Assembly: GCA_017935645.1 (NCBI GenBank)
Contig: JAGBHF010000071.1
Coordinates: forward strand, 1 to 32,925
DNA length: 32,925 bases
Direction of reading: 5' to 3'
Source of the DNA: Bacteroidaceae bacterium
GTDB lineage: Bacteria; Bacteroidota; Bacteroidia; Bacteroidales; Barnesiellaceae_A
The notes beneath the pieces are model-generated. The model searched no databases, was not told the origin of the DNA, and saw only the letters and a list, made by a program, of their open reading frames with translations. Within the stretch, counting starts at the first letter, position 1. Each line of letters opens with the position of its first letter. A program made the position numbers and the translations under genes. Of the stretch, positions 1 to 7,526 are shown piece after piece.

Positions 1-143
1 GGTAGCATTTCTTTCTCTAATACCCACCATATACGGCTCCTTCTGCCGAAATTAACAATATGGTGAGGTAACACAAAAATGGTATATGTACCAACCACTT
101 ATCAAATTTCACCCTTATCCTGCCATTATTACGCAAGTTCTAT

Positions 144-151
144 TATATTTG
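144..151 (+). promoter_or_regulatory. Putative -7 box upstream of dapA
   Basis: TATATTTG matches the Bacteroidota -7 consensus TAnnTTTG. It would place a transcript start near 157, about 24 nt before the ATG at 181, which argues against the longer in-frame start at 79. No convincing -33 TTTG lies at the usual spacing, so this is a half-supported promoter. Confidence 0.35.
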
Positions 152-180
152 TAGAATATAAAACCTCAAACACAACATCT

Positions 181-1074
181 ATGTCTCTAATCAACCTCAG
201 CGGTATGGGAGTAGCCCTTATTACTCCGTTTAAAGAAGATGAGAGTATCGACTTCGATGCACTTGCTCGATTGCTGGAGTACCAGATACAGAATGGCACC
301 GACTATCTCGTCGTGTTGGGCACAACCGGCGAAACACCCTCTCTCACCGAAGAGGAGAAGAGACAAATACAGCGTTTTGTCGTAGAACGCACACGCGGAC
401 GCATCCCCTTGGTGCTGGGTATCGGTAGCAACAATACTCGCAACGTTGTAGAGCACCTCTATAGCGACGACTTGAGTGGATACGATGCCATACTCTCGGT
501 TGTTCCCTACTACAACAAGCCGTCGCAAGAGGGTATATACCAGCACTACGCCACCATTGCACAAGCCTCTCCCCTGCCCATTATATTATATAATGTACCG
601 GGACGTACGGGTGTGAACATGACTGCCGAAACAACCTTGCGCCTGGCTCGCGACTTCAATAACATCATCGCCATTAAAGAGGCTTCGGGTAATATCTCGC
701 AAATGGATGACATCATCAAGAACAAGCCTCACGATTTTATGGTTATCTCGGGCGATGACGGTGTTACCTTCCCTCTCATTACATTGGGAGCTGTGGGCGT
801 TATATCGGTTATCGGCAATGCCTTTCCCAAGGAGTTCAGCCGCATGGTGCGACTGGCCCTCAATGGCAACTACAATCAGGCCCTCACTATTCACCACCGC
901 TTTACCGAGCTGTTCAGCCTCCTATTTGTCGATGGCAACCCGGCCGGTGTAAAATGCCTGCTCAATCTCATGGGGATGATTGAGAACAAACTGCGCCTGC
1001 CTCTTGTACCTACTCGCATTACAACGTACGAAAAGATACAAGACGTGCTCGAAAAACTACGCAATATCGTGTAG
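181..1074 (+). CDS. dapA: 4-hydroxy-tetrahydrodipicolinate synthase (DapA)
   Basis: A cytoplasmic class I aldolase-type TIM barrel that condenses pyruvate with aspartate-semialdehyde, the first committed step towards diaminopimelate and lysine. With the ATG at 181 the protein is 297 residues, the usual length. Seen in the sequence: the GTTGE motif (T48, T49), the PYYNKP segment (Y110, Y111), YNVPGRTG with Y137 and R142, and the Schiff-base lysine K166 in IAIKEASGN. All expected catalytic residues are present. An in-frame start at 79 would add 34 residues that are unlike the family and lie upstream of the putative -7 box, so I reject it. It stands alone: the next gene begins about 180 bp downstream behind its own promoter-like box. 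Function is near certain from motifs and length. Confidence 0.97.
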   Translation: MSLINLSGMGVALITPFKEDESIDFDALARLLEYQIQNGTDYLVVLGTTGETPSLTEEEKRQIQRFVVERTRGRIPLVLGIGSNNTRNVVEHLYSDDLSGYDAILSVVPYYNKPSQEGIYQHYATIAQASPLPIILYNVPGRTGVNMTAETTLRLARDFNNIIAIKEASGNISQMDDIIKNKPHDFMVISGDDGVTFPLITLGAVGVISVIGNAFPKEFSRMVRLALNGNYNQALTIHHRFTELFSLLFVDGNPAGVKCLLNLMGMIENKLRLPLVPTRITTYEKIQDVLEKLRNIV

Positions 1075-1164
1075 CCGATAGAGGCAAAATGCAGCTTGAT
1101 AGAACAAGAGAATTTCGCAAAACTACAACAAACTACAAATCAAGCAGTTAAACCACACATAAAT

Positions 1165-1191
1165 GCGCTTTTGATAGATTATAGAAAGCGC
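1165..1191. repeat. 7-bp perfect inverted repeat between dapA and the HTH regulator gene
   Basis: GCGCTTT (1165-1171) and AAAGCGC (1185-1191) are exact inverse copies around a 13-nt spacer. The repeat ends 29 bp before the -7 box at 1221, so it touches the -33 side of that putative promoter. No T-run follows, so a simple dapA terminator is unlikely; an operator for the downstream regulator gene is possible but unproven. Confidence 0.45.
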
Positions 1192-1220
1192 AAAACAACT
1201 CCTATCTCGTAGCTCTATAC

Positions 1221-1228
1221 TACATTTG
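1221..1228 (+). promoter_or_regulatory. Putative -7 box of the HTH regulator gene
   Basis: TACATTTG followed by T is an exact TAnnTTTG match, 28 nt before the ATG at 1257. No good -33 TTTG is visible at 19-21 nt upstream. Confidence 0.45.
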
Positions 1229-1256
1229 TCACAAACCTACAACACAAAAAAAACAA

Positions 1257-1832
1257 ATGACTATGGATGCTAAAAAATTCATTGAATGGTTGCGTTCGAG
1301 CAACATTATTCGTCTTCGCCTTTTCAATCTCAAACTATGGGGTAACTTGCGCTATGGCTTATATCGCGAATATACATTCGACGACATGCTGTCGCTTGTT
1401 AAAGACTTCAAGCAACTCTCCTCGCCATCACCCTCTACTGCCACACCTCAACACGAGGAAGGGCTATTCAAGTCCGGTAGCAACTATGCCATTCTCTCGC
1501 GCCTGTGCGAGCAATACTATGTGTATGAGGGTAGCGACAAGTTGCAGAAGAAAATCATGACCGAGGTACAAGAGATTATCGAGGAACTTCGCAATGACGA
1601 TGCCGCACAAGCCGAGTTTGAGAGAGTTCTCAACCTGCAACACGACAATGTGATGCAACGCTTCCGAGCCGAACATCCCACACTCAAAGAGAAAGACTAC
1701 CGCCTATACGCATTCCTCGCAGCCGGACTATCGGCTACAACCATTGCCGTACTGCTGGGCAAAGAAAAGTCGGTAGTGTACAACCGCATATCGCGACTCA
1801 AGAAGGTTGTCAAAGAGGATTTCCGCATCTGA
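1257..1832 (+). CDS. Small cytoplasmic HTH regulator, Bacteroidales TPR/LuxR-like family but without the TPR and membrane parts
   Basis: 191 residues, starting at 1257 (a second ATG at 1263 is equally possible). The C-terminal half contains the segment KEKDYRLYAFLAAGLSAT, then IAVLLGKEKSVVYNRISRLKK, a helix-turn-helix arrangement I recognise from the cytoplasmic end of large Bacteroidales regulators that normally carry a signal peptide, tetratricopeptide repeats and one membrane helix. Here none of these is present: no signal peptide, no hydrophobic segment, and only about 55 residues before a Ser/Pro-rich linker (about 55-65). It is therefore either a stand-alone cytoplasmic regulator or the remnant of a longer one. 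Its own -7 box and an inverted repeat lie upstream, so autoregulation is possible. Target genes are unknown; the opposite-strand secreted-protein operon ends just downstream, so proximity gives no strong hint. Confidence 0.75.
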   Translation: MTMDAKKFIEWLRSSNIIRLRLFNLKLWGNLRYGLYREYTFDDMLSLVKDFKQLSSPSPSTATPQHEEGLFKSGSNYAILSRLCEQYYVYEGSDKLQKKIMTEVQEIIEELRNDDAAQAEFERVLNLQHDNVMQRFRAEHPTLKEKDYRLYAFLAAGLSATTIAVLLGKEKSVVYNRISRLKKVVKEDFRI

Positions 1833-1870
1833 CATATCTTACAATCGACATGACTTATAAGAGATAAAAC

Positions 1871-1910
1871 AAGGGGCTGAAGCGAAAATTGAAATTCGCT
1901 TCAGCCCCTT
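1871..1910. terminator. Strong hairpin terminator between convergent genes
   Basis: A perfect 16-bp stem (1871-1886 with 1895-1910, arms AAGGGGCTGAAGCGAA / TTCGCTTCAGCCCCTT) with an 8-nt loop. Read on the minus strand it is followed by the T-rich TTGTTTT, so it best fits the end of the secreted-protein operon, but it can also stop the regulator transcript from the other side. Confidence 0.85.
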
Positions 1911-1931
1911 GGTATGTTTCATACTATCGGT

Positions 1932-3800
1932 CTACAAGAAACGTTTTGTAGCTCGACGTGAGCCGTCCGACAGCTCTTCGAGGACAATATACACTCCACG
2001 TTCGGGAGCTACTACGATACGGCCTTGCAAGTCATAGTAGGTTGTAGCTACCACCGATGCCGATGTATTGATGTCAGTCACTGCCGAGCGTTTGCCCACA
2101 TGAGCCTTGGCAGCATTGACAATAGCTCCGGTGCGCGCATCCAAGAGCAATGCTACTACTTCCAACTGATCCTTGTCTTGCACCAAATTGTCGCCAAACT
2201 TGCCTACAGCATCCGACAATTGGAATTGATAGGTTGTTTCGCACCACTCAAAGGCTGCAAGCGAAGAAGGCACTGAGCCGGCTATACCGAAGGGATCTTT
2301 CGAGATTATAACGACATCATCATATACAAATCCCTCGATAGGATTACCCTTTTCGGCAAGAGGACGCAACAAGGGGTGCAAATCGTCAGTTTCATGTTTA
2401 GCCAAACCATTAACCTGCGACCACAGTACACCTTCGCCCGACAGACCATTAGCCACCAAAATAAACGACACTCGATAGTCGGCATCATTGATAGCCGATG
2501 TAAATGCCACAACAGCCTTGGCATCGATAGCCGTACGCTCCTCATCGACCCATTGCGATGATACATCGATAGCAGCTATAGCAGGTACTTCGAACGCCGA
2601 TACAACTAAAGGCTCAATAGCAAAATCATCGTTTTGCGACTTATCTGCGCCATAATAGGGGTCAATCAAATCGCCTCGGTTGAGATAGGCCGACGGGAAA
2701 TGCGGAAAATCAACAGGAAATTCGTCCATAACCATCATAGGGTCATTACCTGCATGATAAGCCAAGCCTATAAAATTGCGAGAATACAAGCGGGTGAGCT
2801 CTTTCATCGCAACGGCTCCACGCGGACAGGCACTGCACCACACACCTGTACCCTCTTCAAGCACTACTCGATGCACAGGCACAAGCTCTTTTACCTCAAA
2901 CGGTAATGTTATCGATGCTACAGTCGATGTGTTCGCCTTATCATTCACCTTGTCGATTGATACAGTAAGAGTCTTGCTGCCCAATGTAGTCATAGCAGGG
3001 AAGGTAAGTTCTACTACATGACATTCTTCCATATCGGGCTCGATAGGCTCGGCAAATTCGATACGATTGCTTCCTTTAATACCCTCTACGTCATACGAAT
3101 ACTCAACCGAAGTAACACTGTTATCACCCACATTGTACAACTTGAAGGGTAACACTGTCGGCTGGTCTATCTGAGCATAGGGATAGTCTGTTGCATATCC
3201 GCCTATAGCTACCTCTTCAGCTCCATACTCACCTTCTACAGTTACATAGATAGGCAATACACCCTTGAGCTCGTCCTCATAGCTTTTCCATTTTATCACA
3301 GTCATCGAGGTGTGAATATAGAAACCTTCGGGATGACGTGTTTGGCTATAAGCTATAGGATCTTTCACCTCGCTATTGTAATTGACATTGGTAAACGAAT
3401 ATCCAACATACACAGGAGTCGATGTCAACGTATATGGCTCATCAAGCGTAGCACTGATCCATCCGTCTTCACTCAAGGTAGCTTCTTGCGTGAGGATATT
3501 GGGTGCGTTCACCTTCTTGTTATTCTCATTTTTTTCAAGAAGCAATTCGGTCGATAGCCACACCTTGCAATCTACTATCTCCTGTTCGGGAGAGTTTACC
3601 ATGGCACGTATAGCGGTAATGCGTTTACCTGCCAAAGCTCCATTTTCGAACTTCATTGCCAAGTCATATGTCTCACTACGACGCGTACCATAATATACAA
3701 TACGGTCTTCACCTACATAGGTATACTCCTTGGCACTATCGGCCATAAGAGGTATAAATTGAGATACTGCTACAATAGCAGTCAATATTAATTTCTTCAT
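1932..3800 (-). CDS. Secreted Omp28-like protein with T9SS-type C-terminal sorting domain
   Basis: 622 residues. A signal peptide occupies about residues 1-20 (KK, then a hydrophobic run ending PLMA). The first 300 residues are beta-rich with no recognised name. The central segment EEGTGVWCSACPRGAVAM carries C322-x-x-C325 and is followed by a YHAGNDP stretch and a region rich in aromatic and acidic residues, the pattern of the Omp28/thioredoxin-like family known from Porphyromonas and Bacteroides surface proteins. The last about 50 residues (YYDLQGRIVV, GVYIV, then a basic end KRFL) resemble a T9SS sorting domain. It is the last gene of a three-gene minus-strand group, 62 bp after its neighbour with a hairpin in the gap, and ends at a strong terminator. 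A redox or disulfide role is inferred from CxxC only; adhesion is an alternative. Confidence 0.82.
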   Translation of the reverse strand: MKKLILTAIVAVSQFIPLMADSAKEYTYVGEDRIVYYGTRRSETYDLAMKFENGALAGKRITAIRAMVNSPEQEIVDCKVWLSTELLLEKNENNKKVNAPNILTQEATLSEDGWISATLDEPYTLTSTPVYVGYSFTNVNYNSEVKDPIAYSQTRHPEGFYIHTSMTVIKWKSYEDELKGVLPIYVTVEGEYGAEEVAIGGYATDYPYAQIDQPTVLPFKLYNVGDNSVTSVEYSYDVEGIKGSNRIEFAEPIEPDMEECHVVELTFPAMTTLGSKTLTVSIDKVNDKANTSTVASITLPFEVKELVPVHRVVLEEGTGVWCSACPRGAVAMKELTRLYSRNFIGLAYHAGNDPMMVMDEFPVDFPHFPSAYLNRGDLIDPYYGADKSQNDDFAIEPLVVSAFEVPAIAAIDVSSQWVDEERTAIDAKAVVAFTSAINDADYRVSFILVANGLSGEGVLWSQVNGLAKHETDDLHPLLRPLAEKGNPIEGFVYDDVVIISKDPFGIAGSVPSSLAAFEWCETTYQFQLSDAVGKFGDNLVQDKDQLEVVALLLDARTGAIVNAAKAHVGKRSAVTDINTSASVVATTYYDLQGRIVVAPERGVYIVLEELSDGSRRATKRFL

Positions 3801-3816
3801 ATATACACATATAAAT

Positions 3817-3852
3817 ATGAGGCTGCGACAAGATTTTTTGACACAGCCTCAT
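3817..3852 (-). other. Intercistronic hairpin before the 3800 gene
   Basis: ATGAGGCTG (3817-3825) pairs exactly with CAGCCTCAT (3844-3852); the stem can extend inward with a G-T wobble and one mismatch. It starts 10 nt after the upstream stop codon and ends 16 nt before the next ATG. The minus-strand sequence after it is AT-rich but has no T-run, so an mRNA processing, stability or attenuation element fits as well as a terminator. Confidence 0.7.
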
Positions 3853-3862
3853 AGACAGTAAA

Positions 3863-5638
3863 TTACTTACGAATAATTCTCTTTACAGCGGCAGATGAGC
3901 CATCGGCATATATTTGCTTGCAGATATACAATCCATCCTCAGGCTCGATAACACGCTGTCCGGTAAGTGTATAATATTCGGTCGACACAACCTCCTTGTT
4001 CATTGAGATGTGAGCTACCGATGCCAAGTTCGATAGGCTCAAGCTGTTGGCATTGCACACCTGATGCTTTTTGTAACCGGTACCATTCTCGCTTACAAAG
4101 GCAACAGCATGCATATCTTCCAACACATAGTCAGCCTCGAGGGTAATTGTACATTCATAGCTATACTGCTCGTTCTCGAATGTCAAGGGTTCGCCCCAGT
4201 GGTTCTCACTCTGCACATACTTGCACACATGGTTGTGCTTGTAGTCCTTGCCTCCGCTGGCTTGGTCTTGAGCAGCGATATTATCTTGAATTACCCACAC
4301 GCTGATAGAGGGATTTTGAGCGATGCTATCAACACTCTTTTCACCCGACACTGCCAGGGTAAGCTCGCGTGTATCGGGATTCCAGCTCTTGACAGCCATA
4401 TCAACCGACACGAAAGCAGGTGTAGCCAATCGTTCAGTCCACCAGTCGGTAAGCATTTCTTCTTGCTCGGGGAAGAATACGATTTCGTCAGGCTCTCTTT
4501 GAGCGCGGTCGGCTGCTACGCCGGGAGCAAATGAACCACCTCTATACAGATTAAGATAGGTAGTAGCCCAAGCGTTAGTCAAAAAGTCGGTCTTATAACC
4601 CGAGTGATGACACACCATGATTACATCTTGATACTCAGGCAGTTTCAACTTCTCATTTATCCAGCCTGTCACCTCGGGGCAGTTACCACACATCTCGGTA
4701 GTAAACTCCTCGCTGAGTACACGACGCGGATAGTCGTGAGTAGCTGCAATTACACTGCCTGTGCAGGTATTATTCGCCATGTCAACGTCAGTTTTTCTGT
4801 CAACCGGGGTAATAGTTACTTTTACATCGGTCTTACCGGCCTCGGCAACAGCAGGATTGACAGCTACATCAAAAATTTCCATTGCACCGGGCAATACATC
4901 GAATGCCATTCGTTGTGTAATAGGCTCAGCATCTCCCACTTGCACATCAATATCGGCCGATATCATTTTGTTAAGGCCAAAGTTGTGCACAACCAATGTA
5001 GGCTTATATTCGCCTTTGCTCATAACATAGTGCTCGGGGAAGTCGACACGCGACAATTGAATATTGACACTTGGCAGATTATCGCCCTCGACAACAGCCT
5101 CGATACAAGCACTGCCCTTGTAACTATAATCGTACCAATTGCCATCGGCACGTCTCAAATAAAATCCTCCGGGAACGGGGTTGGTACTAGCCGCAAGACC
5201 TCGTGCATTGCCCGATGTGTACTTGTAACCGAAACCTATATAGAGGTCTCCTTCAAAGTCAGCGGGAATCTCCCAAGGTGTGTCAAAAGTAAGTTTGTTT
5301 ATTCCTTTCTTTATGTTGTTGAGTTGTGTGGGAACAAGTTCATGTTCGGCAAGGTTTTCACCCTCCAAGTCAGTACGCAACCATGCACGAACGGTCTCAA
5401 CATCGGCAATAGATGTACAAGAGCCATTTACACCGGTAATCTTGGCTCCCGCCATAGCTTTTATCGTAGAGCCGGGTATCTTAATAGCCATGTCAATCCA
5501 CATATTATCACCGGCACCGCTACCCATAGGCGCACCTGTATAGTTTTTACCTTCGGTATAACTCAAATACAATTTTTCGGCATTCACCAGCCCGGCACAC
5601 AGCAGTGTCACTATGACCGACAATATTATCTTTTTCAT
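3863..5638 (-). CDS. Secreted Omp28-like protein with CGNC motif and T9SS-type sorting domain
   Basis: 591 residues from the ATG at 5638. An upstream in-frame ATG at 5692 would add 18 polar residues in front of the signal peptide and overlap the hairpin, so 5638 is preferred. The signal peptide is KK plus a hydrophobic run ending GLVNA. Residues about 25-290 are beta-rich. EEFTTEMCGNCPEVTGW holds C317-x-x-C320, followed by CHHSGYKTDFLT and GGSFAPGVAADR, a set shared almost feature by feature with the gene at 27292-29100 and more loosely with 1932-3800. The tail YYTLTGQRVIEPEDGLYI, then ADGSSAAVKRIIRK, is a T9SS-like sorting domain. Location should be cell surface or secreted. Function within the Omp28-like group is not established; CxxC suggests thiol chemistry. 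Confidence 0.85.
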   Translation of the reverse strand: MKKIILSVIVTLLCAGLVNAEKLYLSYTEGKNYTGAPMGSGAGDNMWIDMAIKIPGSTIKAMAGAKITGVNGSCTSIADVETVRAWLRTDLEGENLAEHELVPTQLNNIKKGINKLTFDTPWEIPADFEGDLYIGFGYKYTSGNARGLAASTNPVPGGFYLRRADGNWYDYSYKGSACIEAVVEGDNLPSVNIQLSRVDFPEHYVMSKGEYKPTLVVHNFGLNKMISADIDVQVGDAEPITQRMAFDVLPGAMEIFDVAVNPAVAEAGKTDVKVTITPVDRKTDVDMANNTCTGSVIAATHDYPRRVLSEEFTTEMCGNCPEVTGWINEKLKLPEYQDVIMVCHHSGYKTDFLTNAWATTYLNLYRGGSFAPGVAADRAQREPDEIVFFPEQEEMLTDWWTERLATPAFVSVDMAVKSWNPDTRELTLAVSGEKSVDSIAQNPSISVWVIQDNIAAQDQASGGKDYKHNHVCKYVQSENHWGEPLTFENEQYSYECTITLEADYVLEDMHAVAFVSENGTGYKKHQVCNANSLSLSNLASVAHISMNKEVVSTEYYTLTGQRVIEPEDGLYICKQIYADGSSAAVKRIIRK

Positions 5639-5656
5639 GATTTTAATAATATTTAG

Positions 5657-5688
5657 AAGAGAGTCACACTCCATGGTGCGACTCTCTT
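5657..5688 (-). other. Intercistronic hairpin before the 5638 gene
   Basis: AAGAGAGTC (5657-5665) pairs exactly with GACTCTCTT (5680-5688), and the stem extends inward with one mismatch. It lies 18 nt after the preceding stop and ends 18 nt before the ATG at 5638. No T-run follows on the minus strand; the next bases are CTAAATATT. Same layout as the hairpins at 3817 and 29116. Confidence 0.7.
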
Positions 5689-5706
5689 TCATTAATAATG
5701 TACTTA

Positions 5707-7362
5707 TTATTTTCTACGGATAACAACTTTTTCGGTAATAACCTTACCACCTTCAAAGCTGATGCGTTTGATGTAGATACCGGCCTCGGGCTCTATAACC
5801 TTGCGACCCGACAAGTCGTAGAACTCGATAGCTTTCACCTCGGGATAATCGATGCGGTTGTTGGCTACCGATGAGAATTCTTGTGTAATAACATTTGACT
5901 TTCTTACATCACCCTCAAAGTTATAGACACCTTGTACACCAAAGCTCTCATAACCATCGGCACGGAAGCAGACAATGTGAGTTGTACCATCTACGCGGAA
6001 GTCCTCCACAGCACCGTCTTGGAAGTTATAAGGTATCTCGGTCATAGCCTCGGGTACACCGGGATACTCTTCGGGAGTAAATGTGAAAGGCTCACCATCG
6101 AAGTACACAATATAAGTATAGTTGTCGGGGTTGAGAATTTCAAAATTAGTACCAAGCAAAGGCAACTCTACAATAAAACCGCCATAGCCAATTGCAGGCT
6201 CATATGCCAACCACTCGATAATTTCAGGATCGGAAGGTGTAGCAGGGCCGGGAACATTGGGCATGAACATAGGACCTACCCAGAAGTCAGAGTAATACAA
6301 ACTTGTTGTACCGGCATTACAGAACCAAGCAACATCCATAGGACAAGAGATTGTTTGGGCTTCGGCATCATAAGTAGCTACACATGAGGGAAGAAGGTCG
6401 CCTTCGAAATCAAAGACATCACCACGCTCCTCCGAGCTGATAAAGCGAGCCTTATTGAATACCAAGTACTCATAGGTAGCATCGGTAGCGCCTAAGTATT
6501 GATTGGCCTCAAAGGTTACTTTATCTCCTTCGATTGTACCTACAACACAGTTGCCGGGGAAGAGAGGCGATATACCACCCAAATATACTTTATTACCTAC
6601 AATAGCACACTTGATATTGTGTACACGAATACCATTTGAGTATATCATACCCCAGTCTTTAGCCATGACTCTGTCGGGGAACTCTACGGGAACCTTTTCA
6701 CCGGGATCTTTATAAATAACACGCTCAACAGCAGCTCCGGCAAAGATACCATCGCCCACTTCATCGAGGTAAATGTATGTAGCGATAAGAGCCTTATCGG
6801 GGTCATCAAACTCCATGATATAGCCATTGGTGGCTTCGTCATATACATAACGTACTACTTTTTCCTCTTCATTCTCTACAGGCTCATAGAAAATCATACC
6901 ATCGGGATTGATAATCTTTTTTCCTACTACAATCTTTACACCTGCATTGGTCGACTCGCGAGCATTGAGCAATTGAGGAAGTTTACATTCGATATACTTT
7001 TCATTGTCTTTCTCAATAAGCTCACCCTTGATATAAGAACCTATCATGGTACGAGGCAACGGATTTTTGATATAATATTCATTGGTAGTTGTACTTGCCA
7101 CGATATATGCTCGACCTCCATCTTGTGTATCATAAAGTACATCATCAAGACCCACACGATCAAAGCCTTTACAACCCAATTCATACTCATAGGTAATAGA
7201 TTCTCCCGCAGCAACACAAGGAGGCTCCCATATTACATCGCCTTCGGTATAGGCATTCACCTCTGTGGGTGCTTTCATTAGATCGGCAAACGATGCATCT
7301 TGTGCATACAATGCTGTTGTTGCAAACAGTGATACAACAAACGCGTAAAAATAGTTTTTCAT
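5707..7362 (-). CDS. Secreted beta-rich protein of unknown function with T9SS-type sorting domain
   Basis: 551 residues. The signal peptide ends about ALYA-Q21. The body is acidic, aromatic and beta-rich with no enzyme motif I can name. One segment, VYLGGISPLFPGNCVVGTIE, followed by VTFEANQYLG, resembles a recurring motif of uncharacterised Bacteroidales secreted proteins. The tail IEFYDLSGRKVIEPEAGIYI plus a basic end (VVIRRK) matches the sorting domains of the two downstream genes. It is first in the minus-strand group 7362-1932: a -7 box lies 53 nt upstream and the two following genes have no visible promoter of their own. There is no CxxC, so it is not a third Omp28-like copy. Surface location is inferred; function unknown. 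Confidence 0.8.
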   Translation of the reverse strand: MKNYFYAFVVSLFATTALYAQDASFADLMKAPTEVNAYTEGDVIWEPPCVAAGESITYEYELGCKGFDRVGLDDVLYDTQDGGRAYIVASTTTNEYYIKNPLPRTMIGSYIKGELIEKDNEKYIECKLPQLLNARESTNAGVKIVVGKKIINPDGMIFYEPVENEEEKVVRYVYDEATNGYIMEFDDPDKALIATYIYLDEVGDGIFAGAAVERVIYKDPGEKVPVEFPDRVMAKDWGMIYSNGIRVHNIKCAIVGNKVYLGGISPLFPGNCVVGTIEGDKVTFEANQYLGATDATYEYLVFNKARFISSEERGDVFDFEGDLLPSCVATYDAEAQTISCPMDVAWFCNAGTTSLYYSDFWVGPMFMPNVPGPATPSDPEIIEWLAYEPAIGYGGFIVELPLLGTNFEILNPDNYTYIVYFDGEPFTFTPEEYPGVPEAMTEIPYNFQDGAVEDFRVDGTTHIVCFRADGYESFGVQGVYNFEGDVRKSNVITQEFSSVANNRIDYPEVKAIEFYDLSGRKVIEPEAGIYIKRISFEGGKVITEKVVIRRK

Positions 7363-7414
7363 AGGCTTATATTTTTAGAGATTAATATTGTAAAAAAATC
7401 TTTTAGTATGACTA

Positions 7415-7422
7415 CAAATATA
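7415..7422 (-). promoter_or_regulatory. Putative -7 box of the 7362-1932 secreted-protein operon
   Basis: On the minus strand TATATTTG matches TAnnTTTG, 52 nt upstream of the ATG at 7362. No clear -33 TTTG is found at the expected spacing. It is the only consensus box in the 164-bp gap to the B12 operon. Confidence 0.4.
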
Positions 7423-7503
7423 CCGAATTACTCTATAATATATATACCTTTCGCAATACGGGCATTTCTATTTATGAAATTTTAACAAACAGCACACCTA
7501 TAC

Positions 7504-7526
7504 ACGGTGCATTCCTTCTTCACCGT
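7504..7526 (-). terminator. Weak hairpin directly after the B12 operon
   Basis: ACGGTG (7504-7509) and CACCGT (7521-7526) form a 6-bp stem immediately after the stop codon of the last B12-operon gene. Only scattered T residues follow on the minus strand, so termination here is plausible but not strong. Confidence 0.35.

Noticed and set aside
79..180. N-terminal extension of dapA from an ATG at 79
   Set aside because: The 34 extra residues are unlike DapA, the protein from 181 already has standard length, and a -7 box lies inside the extension.
1165..1191. Inverted repeat as dapA terminator
   Set aside because: The stem is short with a 13-nt loop and is followed by AAAACAACT, not a T-run.
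4604..5656. Open frame of 350 codons on the plus strand opposite the Omp28-like gene
   Set aside because: No signal, domain or sensible composition; it mirrors the well-supported minus-strand gene and is a reading-frame shadow.
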